Assembly (NCBI GenBank): GCA_017654935.2
Contig: CM065682.1
Location: 37,282,824-37,346,823, forward strand
Source: Phymorhynchus buccinoides
Taxonomy: Eukaryota; Mollusca; Gastropoda; Neogastropoda; Raphitomidae
Length of the DNA: 64,000 bases
Direction: 5' to 3'
Below the pieces are notes generated by a model. It worked only from the letters and a program-made list of their open reading frames with translations. It was not told where the DNA came from and did no database searches. The translations under genes and the position numbers were made by a program. Of this stretch, positions 24,066-36,597 are shown in pieces. The stretch's first letter is position 1. Every line of letters starts with the position of its first letter.

Positions 24066-24409
24066 TAAAGTGCAGGGAGCAAGGCTTTCCTTTACTATAC
24101 AGGTTTTCTTATAAACGATGTTTGCGGATCGAGTATAGTTTTGATGATATTTTTTACCTATCCGATTACCGTTTTTCAAAGTCATAAGCTAACGTAAATA
24201 CTAAATACAAACCCATCCTCCCCTTACTAATTGGTTTTGAGGTCCAAAAAGTGTGATTGGGTTTATACATGTATAATTTCCCTTGCACAAACAAAACTAT
24301 ACTGTAAAAGCCATATAGTGTACAACCTCTAGCCTCAAATCGCCTTTGAATCTATTCATGCATGACACGCACATGCGTGAGCGCACATACACACAACACA
24401 CACACGGTC

Positions 24410-24545
24410 GTCCATGACCGAACAGTTTCCTGCGGACATTTCGCCTATGGACACTTTGCCGAACGGACATTATGCTATGGATCAACCATGCTCCCCGGGA
24501 CATTTTTGCCTACTGGCTTATGCCTACAAACTTATGCCTGATAAT
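24410..24545. repeat. Short GGACATTTCGCC-type repeat
   Basis: Contains GCGGACATTTCGCCTATGG, GGACACTTTGCCG, CGGACATTATGC and CGGGACATTTTTGCC in tandem. Similar units occur at 7150-7215. Not coding. Confidence 0.6.
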
Positions 24546-24639
24546 AGATTAGCATGCCTGCAATAAATATCGCATTTTCATGATGCTACCGCAAAAACCC
24601 GGTTTATAATAAATCAAAGGAGATAATTTTTGTTGTTTT

Positions 24640-25285
24640 CTTATATCCGAACTTGGATAAAAGAAAACATTTTGATTTTTTTTTCTATAAACGAGTTGGA
24701 AATGGGAAAGGGAAAAAATAAAATGAGACAGAAAATAAAATAAAGACAAACAAACAAAAAGAAGAAAAAAATACTTTTACAATTATTTTGGTGCCTGAAA
24801 AAAGGAAAAAAGGAAAACACAGGAGGAAAAAGAAGAACAGAACAGAAAATTAAAAACCAAAATGAAGGCAGACGTGTGTGAGTTGCATGATGAGCGAGCA
24901 AGATAGTGTAGACAGATGAATGAGTGGGGGTAGGAATGATAGTAACATATTTTGTTTATAGGTAAATTTCTGTTCTTGTTTTTATCAATATTCTAATTTT
25001 GGATGTATCTTACTTTCACATTGGAAGACAATATTGGGTATTTGCGTTTGTACATATGCCAATGGTCAATAAGTAAACTTGCGACCTATGACTCATGGTT
25101 TAGCATCATAAAATCAGAATACAGCAACCTCGGTTATAAGAAAATCGAAAGGAGAGATGTGTTTTTGCTTTTATTACGCATATCCAAGTTTTCTTATATC
25201 TAAACTCAAGATATAAGAAAACATTTTGACGTTTTTCCCTTATAACAAATTGAATGGGGAAAAAAAAAAAAAAAAAAAAAGAAAG
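24640..25285. repeat. Paired AT-rich repeats around AAAGAAAACATTTTGA
   Basis: The segments at 24640-24720 and 25185-25250 share CTTATATC, AAGAAAACATTTTGA, TATAA and a G/A-rich tail (GGAAAAAAA). A poly-A run of about 20 lies at 25260-25280. They are probably two copies of a dispersed repeat. From 25285 to 26790 there is no assignable feature. Confidence 0.5.
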
Positions 25286-26824
25286 ACAGAAAAAAAATGA
25301 CTAGAAAACCTTTTCCCTAACTGTTATGCTGTCTTGCATCATAAATCAAAAGGCAGTCTAAGCAGAAGATTTAAAGTAGCCTACAACAACTTAACTAAAA
25401 GCCTTTTTTTGGTCTTTTTACTGTTTATCAAATGCTTACCCCTTCAAATTTTCTTCTTGTACTGAATTATTACATTTACTGTCCCCACCATACAGCTTTT
25501 CATCGATCGTCTTGCTTATGTTTAGTGGATGTTTCGTCCACATATTCAGTTATTTGTATTTATCTTAAGAAATGAATTGCCTTTTCCGTCTCTGGCCATT
25601 GCTGCCAAAATGGTAAGGATGGACGACAGTCTCTCTACCACCAACAAAACGTACTCATATTTTGTTCTTGTGCTCAACATTTTTATTTTTGCTGTCTTAG
25701 AATTATTGACTGAAGGAAAGTATGAATAAAGAACAAAACAACTCATTAGTCTTAATCAATGCCTTTGCTGTTTAGAATGTCTGTGACACAACTGGTTTTA
25801 GGTAAACTTCCTTTTTGGAACGACTTCATTTTCTCGGAACATCCTTTCAGTTCAGGTCCACCTCACTTTTAAAGGACAAACTGACTAACACGATTTAACT
25901 CCCTGTTCTTTTTCTGTGTAGCTGTGACCCACATGCAAATTCCCCCAACTTCAAATTGAGGCTGCTCTTTCAAATGTTTCGTTTTTCAATTGGGGGCATG
26001 TGTATGGGAGTCAACCTGGTCAAAACAAATTTTGTACAGCTATAAGAAGGAAAACACGTGGAACCCGTGATTTTTGACACGTGATCTGGTGGGTCTTTTG
26101 TCAGGAAAAAGGCATAATTTCCGAATGACGATATACTATGTCAATTTATTAATGTATAAAATTTGGTAAATAGTATTATGTTGTACAACTAAAATGCGTG
26201 TTTCAGATTTAAAAAGTACTCCTTGTCGAAATATTACTTTAGCCCTTGGTAAAACCAGTTTTTGTAGAGCTGTTTCTTTATAAACGTGTAGCACGTGATT
26301 TCGTAACTTATTGGTAACTCGCTCGACTGCTCACACAGCCATCCCCAGCAGATAGGACACTGTCGGTATGTGCACAGCACGGAGGTGTCTGCGTGTTGAA
26401 GTAAAAGGCTGCGCCTTTTTTTTTTTTAACAGTCGTTTTTTTACCGGGTTTTTCGAAAGTCCGGTAAAGGACATTTTGGGTTGTGTTTTCTAATTGCTAG
26501 GAATTTAAAGAAGTTACTTTATTTCAAGGTTGTATTTCTTCCTAAGTTGTAAATTGGGTTTCTAATTTGCAGGGTTTTCAAAATTGTAGTTTTCTTTATT
26601 TACATTTGCGAAACCATTATGGTTTCTTAAAAATTGTATACTCTTTTTGAGAGAAAGTTACAGTTTCGGTGCTGTGTGTTTGTCTGAATTCTAAGTTTTG
26701 TAAGGCCAGTACATGTTAAACACCTCACACCGAACTAATCACGAAAATTCTGTCGCGAGCTAATTCAGTAGGGCTGAATATTTACAGCCTTTTTCAGTTT
26801 CCCTTGCAGGGTGTGTGGCCTAGC

Positions 26825-26955
26825 CCCCCTGTAACCCCTTTTCCTGTTGGGTGGACCTTCGACCTGTGGAGCCGGAGGAGAGGAAGGGAGACCTGTAACC
26901 CCTTCCTGTTGGTGACCTCCACCTGTGGAGCCGGAGAGAGGAGGGAGCCCAGCCT
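26825..26955. repeat. Two-copy tandem duplication, about 62 bp
   Basis: TGTAACCCCTT...CCTGTTGG...ACCTGTGGAGCCGGAG occurs at about 26829-26890 and again at 26894-26950, with indels. It is GC-rich relative to its surroundings. From 26955 to 27484 nothing is recognised. Confidence 0.75.
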
Positions 26956-27484
26956 CGCGCTTCTGAGCGAGCCGCTGGTTGAGTGTTGTGACAGACACAC
27001 CGGACCTGTAAACGTTTTGGGTGGAAACGGTTTGGGGCGGAGGTGCCAACCAATTTTTTTGACTCTCGTTGGAGAAGACCGGTGCTTCGCAGGAGACAGA
27101 TAATTTTTTTGGTTGGTTCACGTGGCACGGTGTGTTTGTACAAATTATCCTTTCATTGCCTGTCCCAGATGAACATTTTTTTACTCATACAAAGGACCAA
27201 TTGTTCTTGTTTATCGCTTAAGATAACGGGGTGATAATCGGAAAGTTGTGTTAGTGTGTTTTAAGTCCAAGTGAAACCTGGTTAAGAACCGCGCGTGGAT
27301 TAGAGGAGACAAGTGTGTGAGGAGTTGTTTCGGTTTTCTTTACAGTCTTTAAGAAAATGTTGTCACTGGTAATTCGCTATAAGTACATAGACTCGCTTAT
27401 AAGACAATGACTGCAAACCAACTCTCTGTACGACATAATTTTTCTTATATCCAGTTTCCATTGCAGATTGGTAGAAAAATGTGC

Positions 27485-27984
27485 NNNNNNNNNNNNNNNN
27501 NNNNNNNNNNNNNNNNNNNNNNNNNNNNNNNNNNNNNNNNNNNNNNNNNNNNNNNNNNNNNNNNNNNNNNNNNNNNNNNNNNNNNNNNNNNNNNNNNNNN
27601 NNNNNNNNNNNNNNNNNNNNNNNNNNNNNNNNNNNNNNNNNNNNNNNNNNNNNNNNNNNNNNNNNNNNNNNNNNNNNNNNNNNNNNNNNNNNNNNNNNNN
27701 NNNNNNNNNNNNNNNNNNNNNNNNNNNNNNNNNNNNNNNNNNNNNNNNNNNNNNNNNNNNNNNNNNNNNNNNNNNNNNNNNNNNNNNNNNNNNNNNNNNN
27801 NNNNNNNNNNNNNNNNNNNNNNNNNNNNNNNNNNNNNNNNNNNNNNNNNNNNNNNNNNNNNNNNNNNNNNNNNNNNNNNNNNNNNNNNNNNNNNNNNNNN
27901 NNNNNNNNNNNNNNNNNNNNNNNNNNNNNNNNNNNNNNNNNNNNNNNNNNNNNNNNNNNNNNNNNNNNNNNNNNNNNNNNNNNN
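27485..27984. other. Assembly gap (500 N)
   Basis: Exactly 500 undetermined bases, the usual placeholder for a scaffold gap of unknown size. Long open frames spanning it are meaningless. Confidence 0.99.
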
Positions 27985-28035
27985 TGGGCTACATCAAATT
28001 TTATGTTCTGCATCTTTGTGCGGGGTTGTCTTTAC

Positions 28036-28220
28036 TGAGCCATGGCAAGCTCCTAGCATAACATCCATCAGTCCCGCAAAGGCCTCCGAAATCGTCTGTG
28101 CTGCCACGTGGCGGGTAATCATAAAGCGGTCACACACGTAACTGAGTTTCCCATCCCCTAGCTGGTGCATTTGTACCATAGTGTTCCAGTGCTTCAGCCT
28201 GTTGGATGATCCCTTTGAGT
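28036..28220 (-). CDS. Candidate upstream exon of the receptor-like gene
   Basis: The minus-strand frame reads LGDGKLSYVCDRFMITRHVA, then QTISEAFAGL, ending MLGACHGS. The donor is TCA followed by GTAAAG, which leaves phase 0, the phase needed by the next exon at 17347. The possible acceptor is GGCTTTTAAAG. The pattern (G.KL.YV..D.....VA.QT...A ... C.GS) resembles the family C segment that precedes the VIGA..SSS box, where a strand is followed by D.C and a helix. The similarity is modest, and the 500-N gap lies just downstream of this exon, in the intron. It could instead be an exon of an unknown gene or a chance frame. Confidence 0.42.
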
Positions 28221-28406
28221 CTTTAAAAGCCAGGTAAGACAATGGACCAACACATCACCACAACAACATCCTCTTCAGTGTTGCAAATGCTTTTAGTTTT
28301 TGATTCACTGCCTGTCATTTTACAAAAGATTAAGCATTTACAATGATTTTTCCACTTCGAATCAAAATTTGGCATGGATTAATTGATCGCAAGGTACTGC
28401 AAACGT

Positions 28407-28624
28407 AGGGGAAGACGGTAAAAAGCGCATAGGCGGTTAAGAGCCCGACCTCATTATCTCATGTATAAAGAAAATTTTCAGTAAATTTGCCCATGAGACG
28501 AAGGCTAGACATTAACGCTCGTCTCATGGCAAAATGAGAATGAAATTTTGCTTCTTCTTTTCATGAGATATTGGGTGGGCTTCTTCCCCCCCCATCGCGT
28601 TTTACCCCAAAAGTCTTCCCCTAT
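28407..28624. mobile_element. Foldback MITE, GGGGAAGACGG family, copy 1
   Basis: Begins AGGGGAAGACGGTAAAAAGC and ends in the reverse complement, AAAGTCTTCCCCT. The arms are nearly the whole element; the loop is near GAAGGCTAGACATTAACG. Each arm carries GGGCAAATTTxxCTGAAA-like sequence. Other copies: 28903-29126, 56699-56745 (left end only) and 63786-63999. Confidence 0.88.
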
Positions 28625-28639
28625 ACCTGAGAGCGGTCA

Positions 28640-28895
28640 ATGAATGGCCAATGGAAACTGGGCTGACCCAGGCAGGCCCTCAACTCTAATGCGCATTTGC
28701 ACTTCCAATTCATCACATTCAAGGTGTGAGTGGTGAATGAAACAGCCGTTTAACGTCCTCCGGTCTGAAACAGACAGGGTGTAAAAAGGAAAAACAAAAC
28801 AAAGGTCAAAATGGGGGACATTAGTAGATATAAAGATGTGGGAAAGATCCTGGGGCAATGCCCGGAGGCACTGCACTCCAGAAAGTCCCGATTTT
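28640..28895. mobile_element. SINE-like dispersed repeat, copy 1
   Basis: Contains GTTTAACGTCCTCCGGTCTG, GACATTAGTAGATATAAAGA, TGGGGCAATGCCCGGAGGCA and GAAAGTCCCGATTTT. The same sequence order is at 32035-32170 and 60645-60775. This copy is cut by the MITE at 28903. There is no coding capacity and no clear Pol III box, so SINE is only a suggestion. Confidence 0.7.
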
Positions 28896-28902
28896 TAACG
28901 AT

Positions 28903-29126
28903 ATGGGAAGACGGGGTAAAAAGCGCATGGGCGTGTGAAGAACGCCCACCCCCATATTATCTATGAAATGAAGCAAATTTCCAGTCTCATTTTGCCATGG
29001 AGACGAGTCGTTATGTCGAACATTCGTCCCTCATGGGCAAGATATTGACTGACATTTTCTTTATTTCATGAGATAATTGGGGTTGTCTTTTCTTACCACC
29101 CATGCGCTTTTTACCCTCTTCCCCTA
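28903..29126. mobile_element. Foldback MITE, GGGGAAGACGG family, copy 2
   Basis: Starts TGGGAAGACGGGGTAAAAAG and ends CCCTCTTCCCCTA. Its arms contain TCTCATTTTGCC and GAGACGAG in inverted copies. It sits right after the SINE-like repeat. Confidence 0.85.
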
Positions 29127-29129
29127 TGA

Positions 29130-30560
29130 CGGGTAATGGTACGTGTAGAACGTATACTAACGTATTATCGAGGGCGACGGAAGTAGACGGAATTGGGGTG
29201 CACTGACAGACAGACCTGTTTTTTACTAGACACACAAGGGGACATGTGGGAAGAGGGGGGAAGGCAGAAGAAAAGGGCCGATAGGGGACAGTATTATGAT
29301 ACGTTAGTTCTGATGCTAAAACTAGTTATGGCCGTTCTTATACAGACGTTTTCTCCTTCTCCCCAAGGGGTTGCGGTGGAATGGAACTGTCTTCAACCAG
29401 AGGCAATTATAGCAACTTCAATAGGAAGATCCTCGCAAGATGATATTTTTATCGTCCCCACGGCAAACCCCAACAACCGATTCCAGGGATCGGGTCTTTT
29501 TCGCCAGAGAGCTCTGCCTCGCGTTGGCTCGCACAACAGGGACCAAGAAGGGCGAACCGTCTCTCTCGCGGGCCAGCTGTGATTCACTTTTGAATGCGGC
29601 ACGCGCTCTTGGGTGATAGATTATATCAGCGGAGACCCGGCTTAAACGTCAGATACCTTATTGACGTATTCCTGCAGATTGGGTCCTTCTTGTTGATGAT
29701 AGAGTGATGATGGTGATAAAAGGAGGGTGCCTGGTCGTACTGTATAGCTCCCCTATTGGTAAGAGGCTTGGTGAACCGAGATAGGATGGTGGAGGGGGGT
29801 GGGGGTGTACCGGTCCTGATACGGACCTCTACCTGCAGCGCCCCCATTATCGATTTGCCGCTCGTCTTGCTTAATTGAAAAACACCGACTTTATACGTCC
29901 AAGTTCTATGTCCTTGATCTCAACCTTGACCTTCATCGGTACCCCAATTTTGAATTACCATGAGCAAATGAACCCCCATACCAAGTTTTGAACATTCAAA
30001 GCCCATAACGATGTTAATTTACTATATATTATATATATTATTAATGGACCTCCAAAGAAATTGTTGGTTTTCAAGGTCAAATTTCAAGGTCAAAACGAGT
30101 CAACACAGTTTTGGTGCCCCGCGTGCATCACCACACCGCTCAACGATTTTTGAAGTAATTCTGTCCACCAGTTATTTGAATACCAGTCTCACATGGTAAA
30201 AAATGTTTTCTGGGACCATTTGTTTACCATGTACAACAACACACGAAATTCTGGAGTTACAGTTACGAGTTACAGGCCGACACACATGCACACACACACA
30301 CACACACACACAGACCCAACTATTTGTTGTTTTTGTCTTAACCCTGGCCTTAAAGACTCCAGAGATCGTCCCCAACGCGAATCAACTTCAGTGAACACGC
30401 ACAAAATGCAGGACCGAAATTTCCTTCTTTGCGCTATATATTTCTTGTCCAGCTGTAATCTCGTGAACTAGAAGTAGAACTAGAAGGCAGAATCCCTTCA
30501 TTTTGTGTAGGATGTGAGAACTAACTGTGTGCATCACATTCGTGACATAATAAGTCCCTC
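29130..30560. other. No gene recognised; short CA repeat inside
   Basis: Open frames here have no family motif. A (CA)n run lies at 30286-30312, and AAGGTCAAATTTCAAGGTCA at about 30074-30093 belongs to the dispersed family described at 30560-32000. A TATATATTATATATATTA stretch lies near 30020. Confidence 0.5.
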
Positions 30561-32030
30561 GGAAATACAATGTCGCCGAGCGGCAGAAATGTTTCCGGGT
30601 TTTTTTCCCTCCTTATCTCGTTTTTGTGTGTCCTTTGCCGATGCTACTAACGATCGCAAAGGAGTCTAAATTCGGTCGTGTATTTTGTTTTTTCCTGTTT
30701 TTTTTTTTTTCCCCGGTCTGTCCCAAGGATATCGCCGAACCACCTTGACATAATCACTTCAAACTTTGTGCGATCAGCATGAGAGGAATGCAAATCCGCG
30801 CATAAATATTGCCGTCGTGACATTGGCGTATGCACCTTCATATTTAGGGGCCATAACTGACTTCAACACGCGTGTGGTCTTAGTCTCAAACCTGGCAGTG
30901 TAGGTACTTTGGCTTATGGCTGTTCCTCATGATACCTACGATCATTGTCAAGCCGGGAGATCGGTAGTGCCTTGAAAGTGGTAGGGTCTAAAAATTGGTT
31001 TAAAACCATCTACTAACATCACAACATTTTTACTTGACAGAAGCGCTTCAGATTGTGTGTTGGTACTTATAACGTAGAGGAGAAAACATCCCGAGCATAA
31101 ATTTTTGCCATGCTGACCGCGATACCGTGTCCTTGAAGTGGTGACCTTGAAAACCGGAAATTTCCTTCTTTGCCTATATATTTCTTGTCCAAGCTGGTAT
31201 ATTCATAAATTAGAAGACAGAATCCCTTCACAAATTTTTGTGTGAGAATGGAGACTAACAGCTAGTGTAACAATTTCGTACATAAATTATTCCTCTGCAA
31301 ATACACATGTCCCGAGCGGACAGACATTTTTCCGTTTTTTTTCCTTCACCCTCATATATCTCGTGAAATACGGTTATATAGAATCACTCCAAATTTTGTG
31401 TTGGGTGTAAAAAGAAGAGTAGAGACATTGCATTACAAATAACGCCACATGGAATTTTAATGTCCGCAGAGCGGCAGACATGTCCTCCGGCTTAAGGTGT
31501 ACAACCCATTGATTAAGTGGTACCCCCCACTAATTAAGTGGTGTACTCCCGGTAAAGGAGGGGCCTAATACTAAAAGACTGACATCGTAAGCACAAATGT
31601 GCCACGTGTGCTTAAATGTCGCCTAGCGGAAGACATGTCTCATGTTTAAAGATGGTGTACATCCCAACCAATTAAGGGTGTTGCATACCCGGAACGAATT
31701 TGCCCCCATCAAGGGTGTGTAGGTGCATCCCCACATGACACAGGAGGACTTTGACCTAAGGTGGGAGGGTCAAGGGAGGTACATGCACAGGGCGTAGCCG
31801 ACAAAGGACATATCTGCCGCCCGGCGAGCCCTTGTTTTTCATTTTTTTCTGTCCTGTCCATGATATCTATCGAGAACCTTGACATAACGCTTCAAATTGG
31901 TGTGGTGGTGTGTCCACTGAGAGAAAGGGCATCCGCGCATAATTATCGCCATGGTTGACCGTAACCTTGGCGTCTGACCTTTGACACCGAAAATCTTAAA
32001 AGGGCCATAACTTGACGACTCTAATAGAGA
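30560..32030. repeat. Dispersed mollusc-type repeat block (GTCCCAAGGATAT family)
   Basis: Contains CTGTCCCAAGGATATCGCCG near 30719, CATCCGCGCATAATTATCGC-like segments, ACTTGACAGAAGCGCTTCAG and several AGCGGCAGACATGT-like motifs (about 30577, 31316, 31470, 31625, 31805). The same modules in the same order make up 49125-50050. Modules are partly scrambled here. No coding potential. Confidence 0.8.
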
Positions 32031-32034
32031 AGAG

Positions 32035-32170
32035 AGATGGAGTTTTACGTCCTCTTGGTCTGAATCAGACACATATGGACATTTGTAAATACAAATTGGG
32101 TGGGAACAATCACTGAGGCAATGCCCCGGGGCAGTACGAAACCAGTAAATGTCCCGAGTTTTTTTATGAC
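32035..32170. mobile_element. SINE-like dispersed repeat, copy 2
   Basis: ACGTCCTCTTGGTCTGAATC, CAGACACATATGGACATTTG, GAGGCAATGCCCCGGGGCAG and AATGTCCCGAG follow the order seen at 28640 and 60645. Confidence 0.7.
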
Positions 32171-32384
32171 TACAGATTAGCTGTATGCGGTGACCACCGC
32201 CCTCGGTTTTAAACCTCATCGCTATGGCACCGCCACAAGTAGAGATTCGGGACGACTCTAAAGACCAAACGAGAAACAGTTTTATACCAGTCTCCATCTC
32301 TCTGCTGAAACGAATGAATGTTTGCTGAGTGAAGGCAGTTGTGTGTGCTAAACGATCTTGGCGAGTGATAGAGAAGTGTGCTCT

Positions 32385-32460
32385 CATCTCCACCCCCCCC
32401 CCCCCCTCGCTCTCGCATCCTCCTCTTTCTTCCCCCTCTACCTCTCTCTCTGGATGAGCG
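32385..32460. repeat. C-rich / CT low-complexity tract
   Basis: A run of about 15 C followed by CT-rich sequence. From 32460 to 33550 the sequence is AT-rich, with a CT-rich patch near 32790-32850 and no supported gene. Confidence 0.8.
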
Positions 32461-33558
32461 AGTGTGCGTTGCTGGTGAGGGAGGTGTGCGCATGCGCAGT
32501 TTCTATTGTTTGTTGCGCTGTGTGTTTGAATGTGATTATACTGGATTCATTTATGTGAGTGTATGACTTCTTTCAACAACAAAAAGTAATTACTGGTTTA
32601 GTACTAATTCTTATGATGTGATAATAATATTCTAAATATATTTGGGAAAACTGGAATTGCATTTTATGACGTTTGAGTGCTATTTATAGTTGTATTTCTT
32701 GTTTTAGTACTTATGTATGTCACAATAATATTCCCTTTTTTACATGCATTTATCAGATTAATTGTATGTGTTTCCTGGTCTTAGTATATCCTCTCTCCCT
32801 CCCCCTCTCCCCTCTTTCTCTTCCTCCCCTTTGCCCTCTCTTTCCGTCTCTGCATGTAGGACTATCATCTAAACTCTTATTTCGGTAGTTCGAAGTGGTT
32901 TGGTTTTTTTAATGTGATATGTTGCTTTTTCCATGTTATCCATCGCTTTATATGATGTATTTTTATCATTAGGTCTATATTAGTTATATAATTATGAGAT
33001 TACAGATGCATTGTTATAGTAAAAAAAAAGATTCTTCTCCATTTTATGTTATTTAAAATTCTATGTGTTTTTGGTTTGTTATAATGTGAACTTTTTCGTT
33101 CATTTGCAACGAAAAGTACACGAAAAAAAAAAATGAGCAACTAAGGCCTAACCCTGGTTGGGATGAATGACTAAGGAATAAGTGGTTATTCAATTTCAGG
33201 TGGTAATATGTAAAATTCGACAATGAGAAACATAAGGAAGTAGATCCTTTTTCTGATCAACCAGTCAGAAAAACAGGAAGTCTGGCTTGATGATTAATTT
33301 TATTATTAAATTAACTTAATTGCAGCAAATAATAATTGAATATACGTTGGAATGTTATCTTTATGTTGTTGATCAGGAAATAGACGGAAATTGTAGTTTA
33401 AATTTGACTATAAGGTGTTAAATTTTACATGTGTTGGAGAATTGACCAATAGTTAATCAGGTCATTTAAAGTCTTTGTTAGGGTAGGCTATATAAGTTGT
33501 AGCCCTACGCAAAATCAGTCTCTTTCAACCACTCAATAACAGTAAGGAACTATTCTTC

Positions 33559-33770
33559 TACCCCCCCCCCATCCCCCCCCCCCCCCCCCGCCAAGTATAC
33601 CGAAGCGCTGGTCTCCCGTTGTAAGGTTGAGAACCGCCCGGGGTGTCTACTCCCCCCCCCCCCCCCCCTCCCAAGGGGTCCGTGAGCCGGACCTCCCACA
33701 GGGAGGGGGCGGTCCCATTGTTCGGGGGTGACGCGAGGATGTCCTTGCGTATCCCCCCTTAGGGGGGCCT
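33559..33770. repeat. Poly-C interrupted GC-rich block
   Basis: Three C runs (about 33560-33588 and 33650-33668) separate GC-rich segments such as AGCGCTGGTCTCCCGTTGTA and CCGTGAGCCGGACCTCCCAC. No frame is supported. Confidence 0.75.
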
Positions 33771-33883
33771 GCCCTCACCTGGTGTGCTGAGATCCTACGG
33801 ATCACTACCCCTCCCCTCCCCCCACCCCCGCCACGCCCAACCCCCTCTCCTTATATCTTCCAGCATACCCCATAATGCCGAAT

Positions 33884-34315
33884 GCCCCACATGGCCGAAA
33901 GGCCAAAAAAAAAAAGGGGGGAAAAGGGCGGGTAAAACACATGTTATTCTTCAAAATCAGTCTCCTGACCTGCTTATCTCCGAATCACTACCTGTACATC
34001 CTCCTATTGGGAGCGATCATCCTTGTTGGGCTGTGTGTTCTGCTGAGCTTGAAATGAACACCCAATAAACCACTCCATGTGGCCCTGTGGTAAATTGGAG
34101 GGGGGGGAAAAAGGGGGAGAGAAAGAGATCTCTAAGTTCCTTCCCCTCCTCTTTTTTTTTTTTTTTTTTAAACCCTGCAAAACACCCTTACCCCCCCTTT
34201 CTTACACCTTTCAACAGTTTATTTAATATTATGCTTCTTAAATGTATGGATTTTTATGCCGTAGACCACACAATAATTTCTCTTTTTGAGATAATAAAGT
34301 ATTCTTGAGTCTAAA
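33884..34315 (+). mobile_element. Possible SINE with GAAA-loop hairpin and AATAAAG tail
   Basis: Starts with TGCCCCACATGGCCGAAAGG, shared with 11069-11091, and has A/G runs. It ends in TTTTTGAGATAATAAAGT near 34282, a tail resembling those at 58525-58545 (reverse) and 60478-60496. The composite structure is suggestive only. From 34320 to 35260 no feature is supported apart from a C run at 35105-35119. Confidence 0.4.
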
Positions 34316-35284
34316 GACTTCCACACCGTTGGTCTTCATTTTTAGAGTCTTCAAATTTTGTGATTGTTCATTTTTGAGTGTCAATAAATACCTTCACTAG
34401 CTAGTACCTTCAACAGCCAATGTTCCGGCTTAAAAACTATGCAGCAGGACACATAAGGTGCGCCCATAAACAGCACCCAAATTTTGCATGGATTTTCGCC
34501 AACTCGTCTTCAAGTTTCCGTCTGGTAAAGATGTAGAAATGAATTTGCTATTTTGTCAGATGCACTTTTACAGGCTCAGCTGCAAACATGGCTTTATTAA
34601 TGACTTTCGGAAAATGACGTCACTTGTTATATATATTAAAACTGCATGTTAAAAGCAGAATGCCTGATGTTTTTTATGATATAAATGTTATGCCTGTGTG
34701 GACAAAAACAAGCCTATGGCACCCTTTAGAAAACTTTTCCGCTAAAGCGTTGCAATGGATAAGCAAAAGTCAAAATTCATCTCCCCTGGCACTTTCGCTT
34801 ATCCGTCGTCGACTGTATTGAACTTATTGCAAAAACTAATAGCTTATAATAATAATAGAAATGGGATTATGCTATTTATATTTCCTCAGTCTTTTTTAAT
34901 ACAAGTTATTAGTTTTGGCAATAAGTTACATAATATGTCAATGGGTTATCTGGAGATAGTCTGTTTTGACTCTAAGCCATCAAATATATTTGTGATAGTC
35001 CGTTTCGACTCTAATCTATCAAATGTATTTGTTGTATTGTACAATAACAATTATCTTACAATGGAATGTGAAATGAAACCAGCTTCAAAAATAAATCAAC
35101 AAACCCCCCCCCCCCCCCAATGAGTTATCACAGAATATTATGTGACATGTTGGGTAGTAGGGAAAGAAAGGGGGAGAGGCAGGGGGAGGGGAGACAATCT
35201 CTCTTCTTCCTTTGCCACACTCCCAGCTCGGGTCAACGTTTTTTATTTGGAATATACCAGTAAGAAAAGAAAAGCATAGCAAAT

Positions 35285-36597
35285 CTAACGCTTGGTACAA
35301 ATGTACAATATGCAACCTAACATTTGGTACAAGCGTACAATATACAACCTAACACTTGGTACAAGCGTACAATATGCAACCTAACATTTGGTACAAGCGT
35401 ACAATATACAACCTAACATTTGGTACAAGCGTACAATATACAACCTAACACTTGGTACAAGGGTACAATATACAACCTAACACTTGGTACAAGGGTACAA
35501 TATACAACCTAACACTTGGTACAAGCGTACAATATACAACCTAACACTTGGTACAAGCGTACAATATACAACCTAACACTTGGTACAAGCGTACAATATA
35601 CAACCTAACACTTGGTACAAGCGTACAATATACAACCTAACACTTGGTACAAGCGTACAATATACAACCTAACACTTGGTACAAAGGTACAATATACAAC
35701 CTAACACTTGGTACAAAGGTACAATATACAACCTAACACTTGGTACAAAGGTACAATATACAACCTAACACTTGGTACAAAGGTACAATATACAACCTAA
35801 CACTTGGTACAAGGGTACAATATACAACCTAACACTTGGTACAAAGGTACAATATACAACCTAACACTTGGTACAAGGGTACAATATACAACCTAACACT
35901 TGGTACAAGCGTACAATATACAACCTAACACTTGGTACAAGGGTACAATATACAATCTAACACTTGGTACAAGGGTACAATATACAACCTAACACTTGGT
36001 ACAAAGGTACAATATACAACCTAACACTTGGTACAAGGGTACAATATACAACCTAACACTTGGTACAAGGGTACAATATACAACCTAACACTTGGTACAA
36101 GGGTACAATATACAATCTAACACTTGGTACAAGGGTACAATATACAACCTAACACTTGGTACAAGGGTACAATATACAACCTAACACTTGGTACAAGGGT
36201 ACAATATACAATCTAACACTTGGTACAAGGGTACAATATACAACCTAACACTTGGTACAAGCGTACAATATACAACCTAACACTTGGTACAAGGGTACAA
36301 TATACAACCTAACACTTGGTACAAAGGTACAATATACAACCTAACACTTGGTACAAAGGTACAATATACAACCTAACACTTGGTACAAAGGTACAATATA
36401 CAACCTAACACTTGGTACAAAGGTACAATATACAACCTAACACTTGGTACAAAGGTACAATATACAACCTAACACTTGGTACAAGCGTACAATATACAAC
36501 CTAACACTTGGTACAAGGGTACAATATACAACCTAACACTTGGTACAAGGGTACAATATACAACCTAACACTTGGTACAAGCGTACAATATACAACT
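35285..36597. repeat. 32-bp minisatellite, about 41 copies
   Basis: Unit CTTGGTACAAGCGTACAATA plus TACAACCTAACA. Copies are nearly identical; the variable site after GGTACAA is GCG, GGG or AGG, and runs of the same variant cluster together. The first units have AACATTT instead of AACACTT. The array ends abruptly at 36597 where LINE coding sequence begins. Confidence 0.98.

Noticed and set aside
24549..24901. Membrane protein frame rich in Phe and Ser on the minus strand
   Set aside because: It is produced by A/T-rich low-complexity repeat sequence, with no conserved motif.
27363..28141. Open frames spanning the N run
   Set aside because: They exist only because undetermined bases contain no stops.
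35285..36597. CRISPR-like array
   Set aside because: There are no unique spacers between units; it is a pure tandem repeat, and the DNA is eukaryotic.
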